Of a DNA stretch of 64,000 bases, positions 1-13,766 are shown piece after piece (position 1 is the stretch's first letter; each line of letters begins with the position of its first letter). Location of the stretch: positions 27,308,118-27,372,117 of the forward strand of contig OX463780.1 of NCBI GenBank assembly GCA_949825025.1, read 5' to 3'. The notes beneath the pieces are model-generated. The model was not told the DNA's origin and searched no databases. It saw nothing but the letters and a program-made list of their open reading frames with translations. The DNA is from Siphlonurus alternatus. Taxonomy: Eukaryota > Arthropoda > Insecta > Ephemeroptera > Siphlonuridae. The translations under genes were made by a program, and so were the position numbers.

Positions 1-3000
1 CCCATATTTCCAGCATAATCGTTGATTTGTGTCAGCGATATCGCTCATTGAATTTCAGTACTCGTTTTAATCAACAAATATGGCTGCCATTGAAAGTTAC
101 AACAAGTTTGCGTCAGATGGTTAAAAAATCACCCACGTGAATCTACCTTATTAATTATTAAAGGTGGTTTTCCATGATATGAAGCGGGAAAAGTGAGAAA
201 ATCAAGTGCTGCAGCTAATCAGTCTCGAAATTCTCTCATCTTGCAGGGATTAATTTTATCGCCAAGATGGCCACCATATGATGTTGAAACAAGTGCGCAT
301 TCCTTGCGCCGCCAAATCTCACTTTTGACATCACTCGATGGAAATCTGCTTCTAGAAGTGAGCGTTCCAATAGACAGCGCCTTGTTTGTTTTTTCCACCG
401 AGAGCAACTTCCGAAAAAAACTTGACCATTTATTGGATATTTTTCAAGTGTTTCATAAAGTTTTATTCTTTATATTACTTTTATATTTTTGACAAATCAA
501 TTGAGACTGCGTGTTTTTTTTACGAGTACTCGCCATGTACATTACAATAATGGGAGTTGTTTTTTATCGCTTGAAAATATATCACAATTTTAAATCTTTT
601 GATCATCACAAAAAATCGAAAGTTATAAATTTATTACAAACCTAACAATAGTAACTTTCAGACCAAATTTAATTTTTTAAAAAATACCAATTTTAAATTA
701 TAATAATTCAAGTATAATATTTTTAATAATACAGATTGGAAATTGACTTTACTTACGAAGATAGCTTAATGAGAACCTTCTTTATTGTAAAATTTGTTCT
801 GATATTTTAAAAAAAAAAAAATTATAATTCTGCTTAAAAGTCAATACGAATCAAGGATGAAATGCTATATAAACGATTTTGCCTAAAGGCTTTTGGCTGT
901 ACAATTTGTATGATGGTTCTGTAATCACTGAAGCATTCTCAGACTTTTATGTCAGGACAATGACTTCTCGAGCTCGATAGACTTACCTACTGAAGCGAGG
1001 GGCCAGAGGGGTTTCAATTAATGGCCTCTTTGCTGCATCGGTGAATCAATTAACTTTTGATGACGAGATATAATAATGATCTTCAAAATGTTTTTACTGA
1101 GTTAAGATTAAATAATATTAAAATATTATATAATAACAATACAATTTTACATGGAGCAATTATTATTGAGGGTCACTAAAGGTCATGTAGTTTCTTATCT
1201 TGTTTTCAAATTAATAACAACCAACTACCTGAATGACATTTAGGCTGTTAATTTTCACCCTCAGCTGCTCAATATGAATGAATATTTTATTATTGTAATA
1301 TTTGTATGCAAATAAAAGTAGAAAAAAAATGTTAGTATTTAGATTTAACAGGAGCTGAATATTCACAATGATCTTAACTTTCAGTGCCTGATTTTTTTAC
1401 TCTTTTAATGTCTAATATCTTGAATTTGATATTAAATACTTTATTAGAAATAAAATATTATCCTCTAGGCTAAAATCAATATAAGTTCAATGTGAATATT
1501 TTGCTCCTAATATTTTATAATTTTTAGTTATAAGAATGCATCCATATTTATGAAAGCCACTGATAAAGACATAGATAGAGAGATTAATACTTCAAGTATT
1601 TTGATCGCATTCTTCTTGGTACCAAAAATATGTTTTAAATATTTTAATACACATTATAATCAGAGCTTTATGTTTGTTCTATTTAAAAAATCTAAAAGTT
1701 TTTTTTGTTTTTTTGACAACTTAATCACTGTGGTATGGATTACAAAAGATAAAAAGAAGTTGAGATCTCATGTCTTTTAAATCAAAGACCCACTGCCCTC
1801 TCTCAATAACTTATCTCATGTAAACACTCAAACATTGAAACATGTCTGATATTTAATCTCTGCTTTTAGTCTTCAAAAACTTTCAACTGGCTCCCTAGGG
1901 AAATTGCACCGAACAAAAAAAAAAAAAAAAAAAAAAAATACATAAGATTACAATTATGGATACAATTATGACAATGGTATTCATTGTATTTTGAGTTTAG
2001 GATATTATAATGAAAAAGTTCAGAGCAATTTAGACTGTAAATATTTGTCAAGTCTCTCACAAAGTTCTAAGAACGTAACCAATGTAAAGATTCCCCTTGA
2101 GGTTCTGATATACCGCAGTTTTATCATAAATTGCTACCACGTTCATGACAATTTATTAAACTGTGGTTATTATAACTAGAGCAACCAATTTTTCATACAT
2201 GTATAATTAAAGAAAATTAAGCCTAGGAAACTTCATGTGCATGAGTCTAAAAGTGGGTACTATAAGTTCATATTCCCTCGGCTTTTGTGACAACACTTGT
2301 AGAACTGTTTTGGAGTAACTCACAGCAGTCCTTCCCTCTACCTCCGAGTCTGCTTGGCTACAATGTGTTGCCGCATACGTCGAGCTTGGCTTGGCTCATG
2401 AATTGGTGATCAATAAAAGAGCTCAAGAATGTAAATAATTTTTTGTCCGTAACTGAACATAATTTTCTGCTCAAATGGTTTATCAAATGTAAACATAACG
2501 TTGGTTCAAAAATGATGTTGCAATACAAAATTTCTAATTGTTAGTAAATTGTTGTTTGGTGCCGAGAGGTAGTAGCGCTTCAATTAGCGCCATGTCATTT
2601 CAGCTTTGCAGATCAACGTTCAATGAATTTTAAAATATATTGAGAAAATCGTTGATGAAAGCAATGAACGTAATATGCTCGCTATATTTACAAATTTTTT
2701 CATCCAAAATTTGATTTTGATAAGCAATTTAAATATAATTGGAATTAATCAAATGAAACTATCAATCAATTGTTTAAAACATTAAATTCTCCTGTTAGGC
2801 TGACTTTGTTTAACGCTTCAAGAAATGTCTTCTTAATTAAATGTTAGTTAGTAGATGTAGCGAACGTGAGTGAGCAGAAATTAATTTAGTAGTTTGACTC
2901 AAGATTTAGCAAATAATTTTAAGCGCATAAAATGTGTTTAACATTTTCATTACCATGGCTATTACCACTATATCATGTAGAAATAATAGAAGTACATAAC

Positions 3001-3560
3001 CGTTAAAGTTTTGCCATTAAACTATTAAGATACGTAGTTAAGTACAACAGGTCAACAATTAACAACTTTATTAAAACTTATTATACTTGCAAACCACAAC
3101 GATTAAACTGTCTATCTTAATGTTAGTTAAATACAAGTTTGTAACAGACGTTAAACTGCTATAATAGACAAGAATATTAAATTGTAGAGAAATGTTGCAA
3201 ATTTCTCAACATTTGCACTTTTAATGGTAATGACAACCTTTAATAGTGACATCATAAAATTGCTTTGCGCCATGTTCTATCAAGAAATCAGCTGTTCTCC
3301 ATAAGTTTCTGCAGGGGCACACAATTGTCGTCCTTTTTTTATCACCTTTAAATCCACACTGAATGAGCCACGATAGCATAATCAATAGAGAATTTTGGCA
3401 TTATTCTAGCTAACACTACCAAAATATACGGTATAAATGTCTTTAGCAGTACGCAACGCTAGAAAACAATAGAATTTGAACTGCCATTACTTTTGGAGCT
3501 TTCAGCTGCTAGCAGACGCTTTTAGGTCCGCAAATTTATAGAGCAAAAATTACAGGGAAA
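1..3560. other. AT-rich DNA, no gene recognised
   Basis: No convincing coding exon, RNA gene or delimited mobile element is seen. The open frame at 193-492 has no recognisable domain. The 60-130 stretch resembles 9,330-9,390 on the same strand (shared blocks GAAAGTTAC and CAAGT in the same order), which hints at an old dispersed repeat. A 23-25-base A tract lies at about 1,916-1,939. Everything else is AT-rich sequence of low information content. Confidence 0.55.
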
Positions 3561-3800
3561 CCTGCGCACAACTTTAATATCCATGATAGCGCGCACGCTC
3601 TGCGCATCCTACTCTCTTTCGTATTTCTTGTTTTTTTTAAACTCTCGGAAACTCGCCTCCGAGATCGCCGACGCTTTTAAAAAGTAGGCTCGCAGACTGG
3701 GCTGGCGCCGTAAGTAATTTCGTTTGCATACAGTCTCGAGAATTCATGCGCAAATGCATGGTGTTTCCGGTGTTATGTTACGCATGTCTTAGTTTCCAAC
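3560..3800. promoter_or_regulatory. CpG-containing patch, possible regulatory or promoter relic
   Basis: This patch has more GC and CpG than its surroundings. It contains GCGCGCACGC-like and GATCGCCGACGC-like blocks and a good plus-strand splice-donor match (GCGCC/GTAAGT at about 3,705-3,715). No downstream exon with coding character and no obvious TATA box position is visible. It could be the relic of a 5' exon or promoter, or simply part of an unrecognised element. Sequence composition is observed; any regulatory role is speculation. Confidence 0.15.
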
Positions 3801-4864
3801 AAACCGCGATTTACTTTACGATAAAACAGTAAAATACCTTTCACAACACTGCAGAGACGAATATTGCAATCAAAAGCAATAAAACCAGTGGATTACTGCT
3901 TTTAAATGTAAGTCTGAATGACAACAATAGAAGCTGCAAAGTGAACGTAAAATTCTGCTCTCCGGGTTATTCTTATCTGCGCCCATTTTAGTTATGTCAG
4001 AACAGGAAGGACAAAGGTTTGTTATTGTTTGGTTGAAGGTTGTCATTTGTTTCAATTCAATTTTAAATTAAGAAAAATTTAATTTATATTATATGATTGA
4101 TTGGCCAAGTATAGCTTATAAAGTGAAATAAATTTCATAGTTTGTCGAGTAAAATGACTTCAGTTTTTATATTTTAATTGTTTTATAAACAACTTCAAAA
4201 AAAAAAAGTAAAAAAAGTTTTAGCAGTTAACATTAAAAACTCACCGCTTTATTCCTCAATGTTAATAATTGCTGGAACTCGCAGAAGGCGGAGTGTATGT
4301 AGTGATTTTTTTTTTAGAGTGCACTAATAACTTTGACATTCATTATTTATAAACTGATAAAAATATAAAAGCTTAAATTATTTTCCTCCTTTAAAGGAAT
4401 TTCTTCCTCTGGTGCACTACATGAAAAAAGTTGTTATTGCGGATGAACTATCAGAAAACATATCTCTAGAGGATTCTCATTTTAAGCGAGGATGAAATTA
4501 TAATCAGCAACTACGTAAAAAAAAATAATGGTTTGGACGTGTTAAGAGTTCGTTAAGAAAAAATAAAACGTACAAGCAGGGTCATATCCGATAGATGTCT
4601 TATGTTGACAAGGCTGTATGGTGTGGGAAGCTACTCCCTACAGACACAAGATCTATATAATCCCTGAGATCCAAATCGACAAGACTGAGATTTAAAAGAG
4701 GATTTAATGAATGAATTTACAATAAAGAGATAAATATCATTCACAAAATACTCAGAAATTAGAATTTTAAACTTGTAATATATTTTAAGAGCTTATTAAA
4801 AAAATATTGCTAATTGAATCGAAAGTTGTCAAGTTATACAGAAATGAGATATTTGATTAATATT

Positions 4865-4975
4865 AAAATTATTATATTACGGGCTGTTTTTTTATTATTT
4901 TGACTTGTACGTTATTGTGATATATGTATGTTTGTGCCCACAAAAGAGATAATAAAATAAAAAATAAAATACTAT
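4865..4975 (+). repeat. Possible 3' tail of a LINE-like element
   Basis: A GTATGTTTGTGCCCACAAAAGAG stretch is followed by an A/T tail of the AATAAAATAAAA kind. The arrangement (a TTGTGC-like motif about 20 bases before an AAATA-type tail) resembles the stretches ending at 52,125 and 63,990. No coding part precedes it. It may be a severely 5'-truncated copy; similarity is weak. Confidence 0.25.
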
Positions 4976-4989
4976 TGTTAGCAAGTTAC

Positions 4990-6405
4990 AGATCGAGACA
5001 TGAAGAGAATTTCACATAATGATATTGAATTGCTGCATTAAGTAAATTCATATAACTTCATTGACTGTTATCAATACAATCAAATCAATACATTAAATAT
5101 TAATTAATATTAAAAATAAATTAATTTATCATAACTACAATGCGAGCGATTTGTGAGAGAGTTATCCAGCTATAAAATTTTCCACTAACCCAGATATACC
5201 GCTTAAAAGATGCAAAAGAAACTAAAATTGACATATTCGATTATGGCATTGCACGCGGAATCACACATTTAGCTTGGTATAATTGCACAGCGTGCCTCTC
5301 AGGTTATTTAAAACAATTAAAATTACTGCACTTGTTTAAACTGACCTATTTTAATGTTTTATTTTGATGTGTATTTTTAACTATATAATTTGACATAAAT
5401 TTCTTATGAATGCCCAAATGTATTAATTAATAATTTCTTCACATTTTTATATAAATTATAAACAAACTTAAAATATAAAAATATCAAGTAAAGTTTCTCA
5501 GATGATAGAAACTGTTTAGCTTAAAAAACATGTCCAATACGTGAAATTCCAACTTAGTATTCTGAAAGCATGACTGCAATTTTATCTGTAAGATAAATGT
5601 CGCTGTTCCAGTTTAGGGGCTTAGTACGAAAAGGGGAAGAAAGTGCGAAACAAGCAGGCAGTAAGCTAGAACAACGGCCAAAATATCGTCGCAATCGGAA
5701 GAAAAGAAGGAATCGAATATTACAGAGTTTCCTTAAATAAAACTACCGGCACATAATTTATTATGTATATAGTATTAACGTAGTGTGTAAAGTCTTGAAG
5801 GCCAAACTTTATACATTCTATTCCTTATATACAAGCAATCAGAAAATAGGTTCTTTATTTATGAGAATATATGGGTGTGATTCCCGAAAGAGTTACCCAG
5901 ATTACTCACTAAGCTGTATCTTTTTAAGGATAATAAGAAAAAGCTAACGTCTTCCTTTAATTTTGTATTATCAACGATTGCGTGTAGACTACAATTGAAA
6001 ATAATATTTTTTCTGTTGATGAAGAAACAATAGCTTTCTTAGAAAGCTAAAAATCTTAATAAAATCTTAATACTTAAAAAGTAACGTATGAGAAAAGAAC
6101 TACATACTGTCTATATTATGTCTGTAGTAATTTGATATTTATTCTTTGAAAGCAAAAAACAAACATAAATAAATAAAAAAAAAAAATAGAAAATGGCATA
6201 ACAACAAGAAAATCTGTAAGCAACCATTGCTAAATAAATTCAGTTATAAATATTTTGACAAAATATGATAATTCCATAAGTACACAAACAAAACAATTTG
6301 CATACCAGAATAAGATGGAATATAATGAACACAAGTTTAATGTTAAGTTATTTAGGCTATAGATATTTAAATTCTCGAAATTTTAAGTTTTTTTAATTGA
6401 GCTTG
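4990..6405. other. AT-rich DNA, no gene recognised
   Basis: Nothing with coding character, tRNA shape or paired termini was found. The only locally richer stretch is 5,600-5,710, which has no recognisable motif. Confidence 0.5.
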
Positions 6406-6407
6406 CA

Positions 6408-6795
6408 TTGATCGGTTCTCGTTAGATCACCAAAGTCAAGCAACGTCGAGCGTGGTTAGTACTTATAATTAGATGGGTGACGTTTAAAGTAAAACACGTT
6501 GCTCCCTCCCTGGGGTAAATTCGTATCGCTTTCCACCCAGTGCAGTGATACACTTGTGTGTGGTTTCCCAGGCTTTGGACACCACTTTAGTCCATTGAAA
6601 AAAAGTAGAGATGTCCGTCCTGACTGAGGTTTTCCAAGGTTTCCTCAGTCTCACCTCAGCGAATGCTGGGACGCGTAACAGGCCGTGGCCATCATCCTTT
6701 TCCTATACCTTATCCCTACCCATTATCCCACCGCGAGCTGTAAGCTCTTAATTAGGGGTGTATCCTTTTGTGCCTTCATCCTTACAAAAATGACA
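6408..6795 (+). mobile_element. 5S rRNA-derived SINE (SINE3-like)
   Basis: The first ~75 bases match the internal-promoter half of arthropod 5S rRNA: GATCACC AAAG(T) AAGCAACGTCG.GCGTGGTTAGTACTT and then GATGGGTGAC. They carry the A-box-like and C-box-like segments that direct RNA polymerase III. The 5S-like head is followed by a ~300-bp body containing a CTGACTGAGGTTTTCC segment and GCGAATGCTGGGACG, and by an A-rich end (CTTACAAAAA). Known 5S-headed SINEs (SINE3 class) have this plan. The head has several substitutions and a small insertion in the C-box region, so it is an old copy. Target duplications could not be placed and both ends are approximate. Confidence 0.75.
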
Positions 6796-6799
6796 AACT

Positions 6800-8555
6800 T
6801 AAATGTATTTGTTTACGGCTAAAACAAAGAACATAAGAGTAAAAATTCAAAATATTCAAGAATATTGAGTATATAAGATATCACATTTTTCACTTTCCGA
6901 GAGATAAGAAAAATATATAATTATTAATAACACTGAAAATTAATCAATTTCAGCAAAAAGAAAATGAAATTGTTTAATAATACATGTTAATAATTTCTTC
7001 CTAAATAAATGTTAATATAAGTTTTTTAAAGTTTAAGAATGTCTTTCAGTTTTGTTATATATAATTTATTAACTGAAACTGTACGAAAGTTTTGTAAAGA
7101 GCAAGGGATCTCTCGTTGTTTAACGTTAGAAATGTCATTAGACGTGCGCAAGAAAAGTGTGAGAAAATGTGTCTGAAAAGAATATTTATGTATTCGTAAC
7201 TCAATATATAACATATAATAACATAGACAATTTATCATATAATACTATTTTATTTGTTGTAATAAATCCAGTTGAAAAGAAAATACAATCTAAAAACTCA
7301 TTAAAATATGATTTAAGGATTTGGCCATAAAACTAAAGCACAAACATAAAATGGAAAAAATAGTAGTCATTGATCTGCTTAAGGTAGATCACTTTGAGTA
7401 AAAATTTATAACCTATTGTATGACATATTTAAAATTAATTTCTCACTATACATTTTTTTACTGTGCATAATAATAAACCATCACTCAGTTTCTAGTGAGA
7501 GAATTAATTATTTAGGCTATATACTGTATATATACACATTTTAAAAATAAGGTCTCATTTAAATACTGCTAACATTTTAACTTACATCGGTGAAGTTAAC
7601 CAACTTTAATGCATGATGTTCATTTGGGTATGTCAAAAGAAACGAGACACTATATACTCTCATGCATCAAGAACGAGGTCACACATATTTGATTCTTTTT
7701 ACAAAAGTTTGAAAGGAACTTGAGAGCTCACGATAAAAAAATGTTAGTTTCCTGAGACATGTTATAAAATTATTTTCAATTTAAAATACAAATGTGTAGA
7801 ATTTCTTATGTTTATTTAAATCGTATTTGTTGAAAAGTGTTTTATATCAATAAAGGCTGATGGAGATGTACTACATTTCAAACTTATGGAAATACTGTAA
7901 TACCTAATATATTGTATTGGATTCAATAAACAAAGAAAATTTTTGTCTATTTATTTCTTCGTATCTAAAAATACTCTATTTAAATGATGAAGAATTTTCT
8001 CCATGTAAACTGGTATAAAATATGTTCTGCAGCCCTTGCTGTGAATGTTCATGAAGCAATAATGCGCTTTACGATTATAACCAATATAATCACCCTTCGT
8101 TGTTATTATTCTATTTGAAAGTAGACTAGAAAGAGTTTCCACTTCGTATACTTTGTTCTAATTCATTCCTCTTTCACTTTAATATTTGTTTTCTTTTCAG
8201 GTCTGTGATTCTTACCATAAATTTATAAGTATACAATTTCCATCTATATTAAAATCTTGAAAAGTAATGAGTTCTTTTCCAAATATTACAATAAAAAATT
8301 TCATCTTTTTCTCTTTTAAATGTAGAATCTATTATTTTAAAATTCGTTTAAAACAAAAAAATCTATTTAGCATCTTTTTCATTTTAAAGCCAAGAAAAAA
8401 TATCTATTAAGAAAGTTACGGACACAATTATGCAAATTTTATAATAATCATAAAAATGAAAAATTACGGTATAAGACGTAGATGTAATCGATTCTGGATT
8501 TTAGTGGTTAAATCGAACTAATATAATTATAAATAGGATTTTTTACAATGTTACT
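6800..8555. other. AT-rich DNA, no gene recognised
   Basis: No coding, RNA or repeat structure could be supported. Short frames at 7,026-7,238 and 7,951-8,142 have no domain, no exon borders and no neighbours, and look random. Confidence 0.5.
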
Positions 8556-8560
8556 TATAA

Positions 8561-8872
8561 CCATAGTGAAATAGGCACATGTCCACTGTTATAGTGAGTT
8601 AAGATCTTAAAAGAGTGCAACTTTAATTTAAATATTAAAAAAATATGACATTCATAAAATTGTAAATTTTAATTCAGAAGCAGAAAAGAATTTTTGATCA
8701 AATAAAATATAAAAAATAAATTTAAATTTATGAAGATAAATTAAAATAGCAGCAACGTAAAGAACGGTTATCTCCATTCACTTTTTTATGTTTATGAATA
8801 AAATGTTATAAAAAATCATTACCATGCTAAAATCTCACTAACAATGGACATATGCCCATTTCACGCTACCAA
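8561..8872. mobile_element. Fold-back (inverted-repeat) element
   Basis: Two ~47-bp arms face each other across ~215 bp of AT-rich DNA: 8,561-8,610 contains GTGAAATAGGCACATGTCCA and 8,826-8,872 contains its imperfect complement. Arm identity is roughly 80 percent by eye. No coding sequence lies between. This is the shape of an aged MITE; the superfamily cannot be decided because no clear target duplication is visible. Confidence 0.55.
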
Positions 8873-8899
8873 TAGAGTATGAGTATACCTTTCGAACCA

Positions 8900-10564
<1,665 letters not shown>

Positions 10565-11155
10565 TCACACAATACATATAATACATATGAAATGGCATTT
10601 AAATGTAAAACTATACACTATATAGAGTAAAAAGATGCCGAGTAGATAAAAAAATATATATATTGAAGCACAAAAAAATAAAATTTATGAAAAAAAATAT
10701 TAGATTTGTCTTTTAGTTTGCATTATGTATGACTTTGTACAAGCTAAAAATATTCCAATTCAATTTCAGTCAATTCCAGCATATTGTCTGAAGATTTTGG
10801 GGATGATGTAATTTATTTATGAATGCACTTTTTTTTTCAATGAAAAAAGCATTTGGAGAGTGATGGAGGGCCATCTATGACAAACACATTTCTTTAATAA
10901 TTTGTTTTACAATAAAAATATACGTATGCAATAATTCACAGTATACAGAGAGTTCATTATATACATGTTTATATTAATGTTAATTGAAGCAGCAGTGGTC
11001 GTTATTAAAGGAAAGTCAATAATGGAAAAAGGTTGTCATCGTTTTGAAAATACATATTTATTTATTATTTTTTTTTACAGATGTTTTTTCTCCTAGATTG
11101 ACGTAAATCTCTAAATCATGTTGTAATGTATAACCATGCAGTTATTTGAAAATAA

Positions 11156-11156
<1 letters not shown>

Positions 11157-11187
<31 letters not shown>
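11157..11187. repeat. (ATT)n microsatellite at the 3' side of the retrotransposon fragment
   Basis: About ten ATT units, which read as TAA/AAT on the minus strand. They directly abut the 3' end of the minus-strand retrotransposon fragment. The tract could be the retrotransposon's tail, its target, or both. Confidence 0.95.
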
Positions 11188-11982
11188 GTCTTTTTCTTGC
11201 TTTCTTCTTCATAAGCACTAACACCGGGCTCAATCAAGCCAAGGTGCAAGCGCCCGTACCAAACATTGAGAGGGGATTGCGGGTACACATGCGGGGGTGC
11301 TACAAGCTCAAAACCTTGCGCACAATGTTAGCCGTGCCAAGAATAGCAGCCTTCTGCATGACACGCATGTGGTATTCTTTGAGAGCCAACTTCTCTCTGG
11401 CAAATGACCAGTCTTTGGTCACAAGACCGTTACTAGAGATCACAACTGGAACCACATCAACACTACGGAGCTGGTACATGTCTTTGAGCTCGACAGCAAG
11501 TGGCTGGTACTTGCGCTTTTTCTCCGCAACTGTGGTCACAAGATTCTCGTCCAGCGGGACAGCAATGTCGACAATCACCGCTGTTCGAGCTTTCTTGTCG
11601 AAGAGAACAAGATCAGGTCTGTTTGCTTCAACAGCTCTATCTGTGGTGATGGCAGAATCCCACAGGATTTTTGCATCCTGATTACGGAGAACTTGTTCCG
11701 GCTTGCACTTATAGTACGGAACCTCTGTCTCAATGAGACCAACTTTCTTGGCCAAAGCTTGATGTACAACTTTGGCAACAGAATTGTGGCGCTCTAAGTA
11801 CTCTTTTGGAGCAAGCACTGGACAGCCCCCAGTGACATGCTGAATGGACTCGTTAGCCTGCTTGCAAAGACGACACCGGTCACTGATGTTGACTTTGAGG
11901 ATGTGTCGCTCATACGCCCTAGTCCTGATGACCTGATCCTGTATGGCACAGACAAAGCCCTCTGTCTCCGCAAACAACCCAC

Positions 11983-11983
<1 letters not shown>
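11188..11983 (-). mobile_element. 5'-truncated Dong/R4-like non-LTR retrotransposon
   Basis: This fragment on the minus strand carries only the C-terminal end of a retrotransposon polyprotein and a ~110-bp 3' UTR. It is bounded on both sides by TAA-type microsatellite (11,157-11,187 and 11,984-12,046). The encoded zinc knuckle and restriction-like endonuclease place it among the endonuclease-type non-LTR elements (R2/R4/NeSL group). Within that group, Dong elements of the R4 clade are known to insert in TAA repeats, which fits the flanks. The reverse transcriptase domain and everything 5' of it is missing, the usual result of incomplete reverse transcription. GC content is clearly above the surroundings. 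Confidence 0.8.
11300..11977 (-). pseudogene. C-terminal end of non-LTR retrotransposon polyprotein (zinc knuckle + restriction-like endonuclease)
   Basis: A 225-codon frame is still open but lacks its 5' part: it is closed upstream by a TAA supplied by the microsatellite, and its first codon is TTG, not ATG, so there is no genuine start. A C-x2-C-x8-H-x4-C zinc knuckle is at residues 35-52 (C35, C38, H47, C52). The endonuclease core follows: RPD at 120-122, an acidic strand ending IVDIAVP with D137, and a KKRKY helix at 153-157. This is the PD...D...K/Y arrangement of the restriction-like endonuclease that nicks target DNA for target-primed reverse transcription. The reading frame has no internal stop or frameshift, so the insertion is not very old, but without the reverse transcriptase it cannot move by itself. 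Family assignment comes from motif order and the TAA flanks. Confidence 0.8.
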
Positions 11984-12045
<62 letters not shown>

Positions 12046-12046
12046 T
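11984..12046. repeat. (ATT)n microsatellite at the 5' side of the retrotransposon fragment
   Basis: About twenty ATT units, ending in TTATTTATTT. They abut the truncation point of the retrotransposon fragment; together with the tract at 11,157-11,187 they bracket it completely. Confidence 0.97.
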
Positions 12047-12422
12047 ATTTTTCAACGAAATGAGTTATATAGTTAGGTATATTTATAGATTCGAATCAAG
12101 AATGAGATGAAAAATGAAAATCTGATTTTCGATTGCTATTTGATTATGTATTTATTACGAACAGATATTCAATTTTTTTTTTCAATGGCCGAAACTTGGA
12201 AAATCAGGTTTAAGCAACAACTTCATTAAAAAAAGAAATCATAATCAAAATTTTCTCCCTGTAATAATGCTAATGAATTCTTGTGTGTACTGTAATAGCA
12301 TTAAAATTCTAAGTCATAGAAATGTGTATAGAATATAATAAAATATATAATAATATTATAATAAAGTAAATAATAATAATAAAAAAAACTTACACAAAAT
12401 AATTTATAATATATTTATTAAA

Positions 12423-12893
12423 ATCAAAGTCTTCTACTCGCAATGGTTGTAACAAATCATTGTTTATAATGTCTGTCGCATGAAGCCTTTTTCATTGTTA
12501 AACATGGGACGACGTAGTGCCTAATTTTGCCACCAGAGCAGAGAACGTAATGGCATTGTTGGCGCTAGGCAAACGTTTCAACTTCATAATTAACGGCCAT
12601 TTTCCATAAGTTTACATTTATTTATTTATTTCACAACAGTACATATACAATAAATATAGCACTGACAGTGGGTGGGGACAGCAGCAAAAGCACCAAAGGC
12701 ACTACATCACTAAAAGTGGCCACTATCCTATAAACTATACCAATTAAACTGCAGCAAAGCTTGCGTTATAATAAAACTAATTAAATTACAGAATGCAAAT
12801 CAACAACCGTCCCATGCTTACATGCTTTTCCTTTCACGCGACAGACATTACACAACAATATTTTGTTTACTAACAACGAACAGAAGACTTTGA
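12423..12893. mobile_element. Fold-back element with an internal insertion
   Basis: A left arm at 12,423-12,515 (contains CAAAGTCTTCT, AATGTCTGTCGC and AACATGGGACG in order) pairs with a right arm at 12,803-12,893 that carries the same blocks in reverse complement. Arms are about 90 bp and diverged. The centre (about 12,610-12,790) is a separate sequence beginning with TTTATTTATTT that looks like a reversed retroelement tail inserted in the loop. Confidence 0.6.
12612..12790 (-). mobile_element. Possible reversed LINE/SINE 3' end inside the fold-back
   Basis: The segment starts with a TTTATTTATTTATTT run, which reads as an AAATA tail on the minus strand, followed by moderately GC-richer DNA containing ACAGCAGCAAAAGCACCAAA. 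A comparable layout is seen at 30,640-30,790. No coding region could be recognised, so this is a tentative retroelement tail. Confidence 0.3.
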
Positions 12894-12899
12894 TCAAAA

Positions 12900-13435
12900 T
12901 ATAAAATATATTAATTAAATTAGTAAACAGTATAATTAGAAAATAAAACTTCCAATTTTATGTCATTCATAAGTTTTTAAACAAATATTTTTTACCTTGT
13001 CCTGCATTTTCTTTTATGCTTCAATCTTTATTAGTTTTTCCCAATTTTTATTGGTTATTTTTAACTACTTTCAGTGCAAAGTTTTGTCATTGAAGAAGTT
13101 TGTTGTTTTGTTGGACAGTGTTGACAAATAGAACCGACAGCTAGCAGCCTGTCACCCTCAACCATGGCACCCTTGTCTGATTTGACCCTCTACACAAAAC
13201 ATAATAGCTTCCAAGCAGAAGGAATGCAAGTGTCAATTCAAGTAATTGCAGACATTTCCAAGTCCCGGAGAGACGACTTTGTAGTATGCAAAGAGAGATA
13301 CTTACCATGTAATGGACCAATCCTCGATCAAATTGCTTGACATTGCAAACGTTACCTGCAGGCGCGATTCAAGTAGCAGAAATCAGTAGGGATGGAAGTT
13401 GGGAGGGGAGGGGGATGAAACCTCCAGTCTCATGC
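12900..13435. other. AT-rich DNA, no gene recognised
   Basis: The second half (13,130-13,420) is less AT-rich, with GACCCTCTACAC and a GGGAGGGGAGGGGGATG run, but has no exon, RNA or paired-terminus structure that I can support. Confidence 0.45.
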
Positions 13436-13436
13436 A

Positions 13437-13592
13437 CCAGCCGTTATATTTAATTAACTTGGTTAATGGTCGAAACCGCTCGGGAGTCATTCGGCTTGGC
13501 TCGGCCAGTGATATCTTTCGTTACAAACCGGCTACCAATGACTGAGAGCGTTACAAACATGATAATAACCATGTTAAATGTGACGAAATAAG
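13437..13592. mobile_element. MITE, diverged copy of the 19,221 family
   Basis: The interior shares GCTCGGGAGTCATTCGGC, GGCTCGGCCAGTGAT, TCTTTCGTTACAAACCGGCT and CTGAGAGCGTTACAAACA blocks with the better-preserved copy at 19,221-19,377, in the same order and orientation. Terminal repeats (GCCGTTATATTTAA and TTAAATGTGACG) are degraded. Non-coding. Confidence 0.75.
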
Positions 13593-13766
13593 ATAAATTA
13601 TATTTCAGTGTACTTCAAATTATTGTGCCTACTGTTTTTTAAATTTTAGAATGAAAGGAATTTTATATTATAAAATATAATGCATGAAACAAATAAATGC
13701 CAAGATTTCCAAAAAAAGTAATCCAGAAACATAACCAGCCATTAACCGTGGTTAGTGTCATTGAGT

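Noticed and set aside
193..492. 99-codon frame at the left edge
   Set aside because: No domain, no ATG-context or exon borders, and part of the sequence region looks like a dispersed repeat.
11136..11681. 181-codon plus-strand frame opposite the retrotransposon gene
   Set aside because: It is the antisense shadow of the endonuclease frame; the minus-strand frame has the recognisable motifs.
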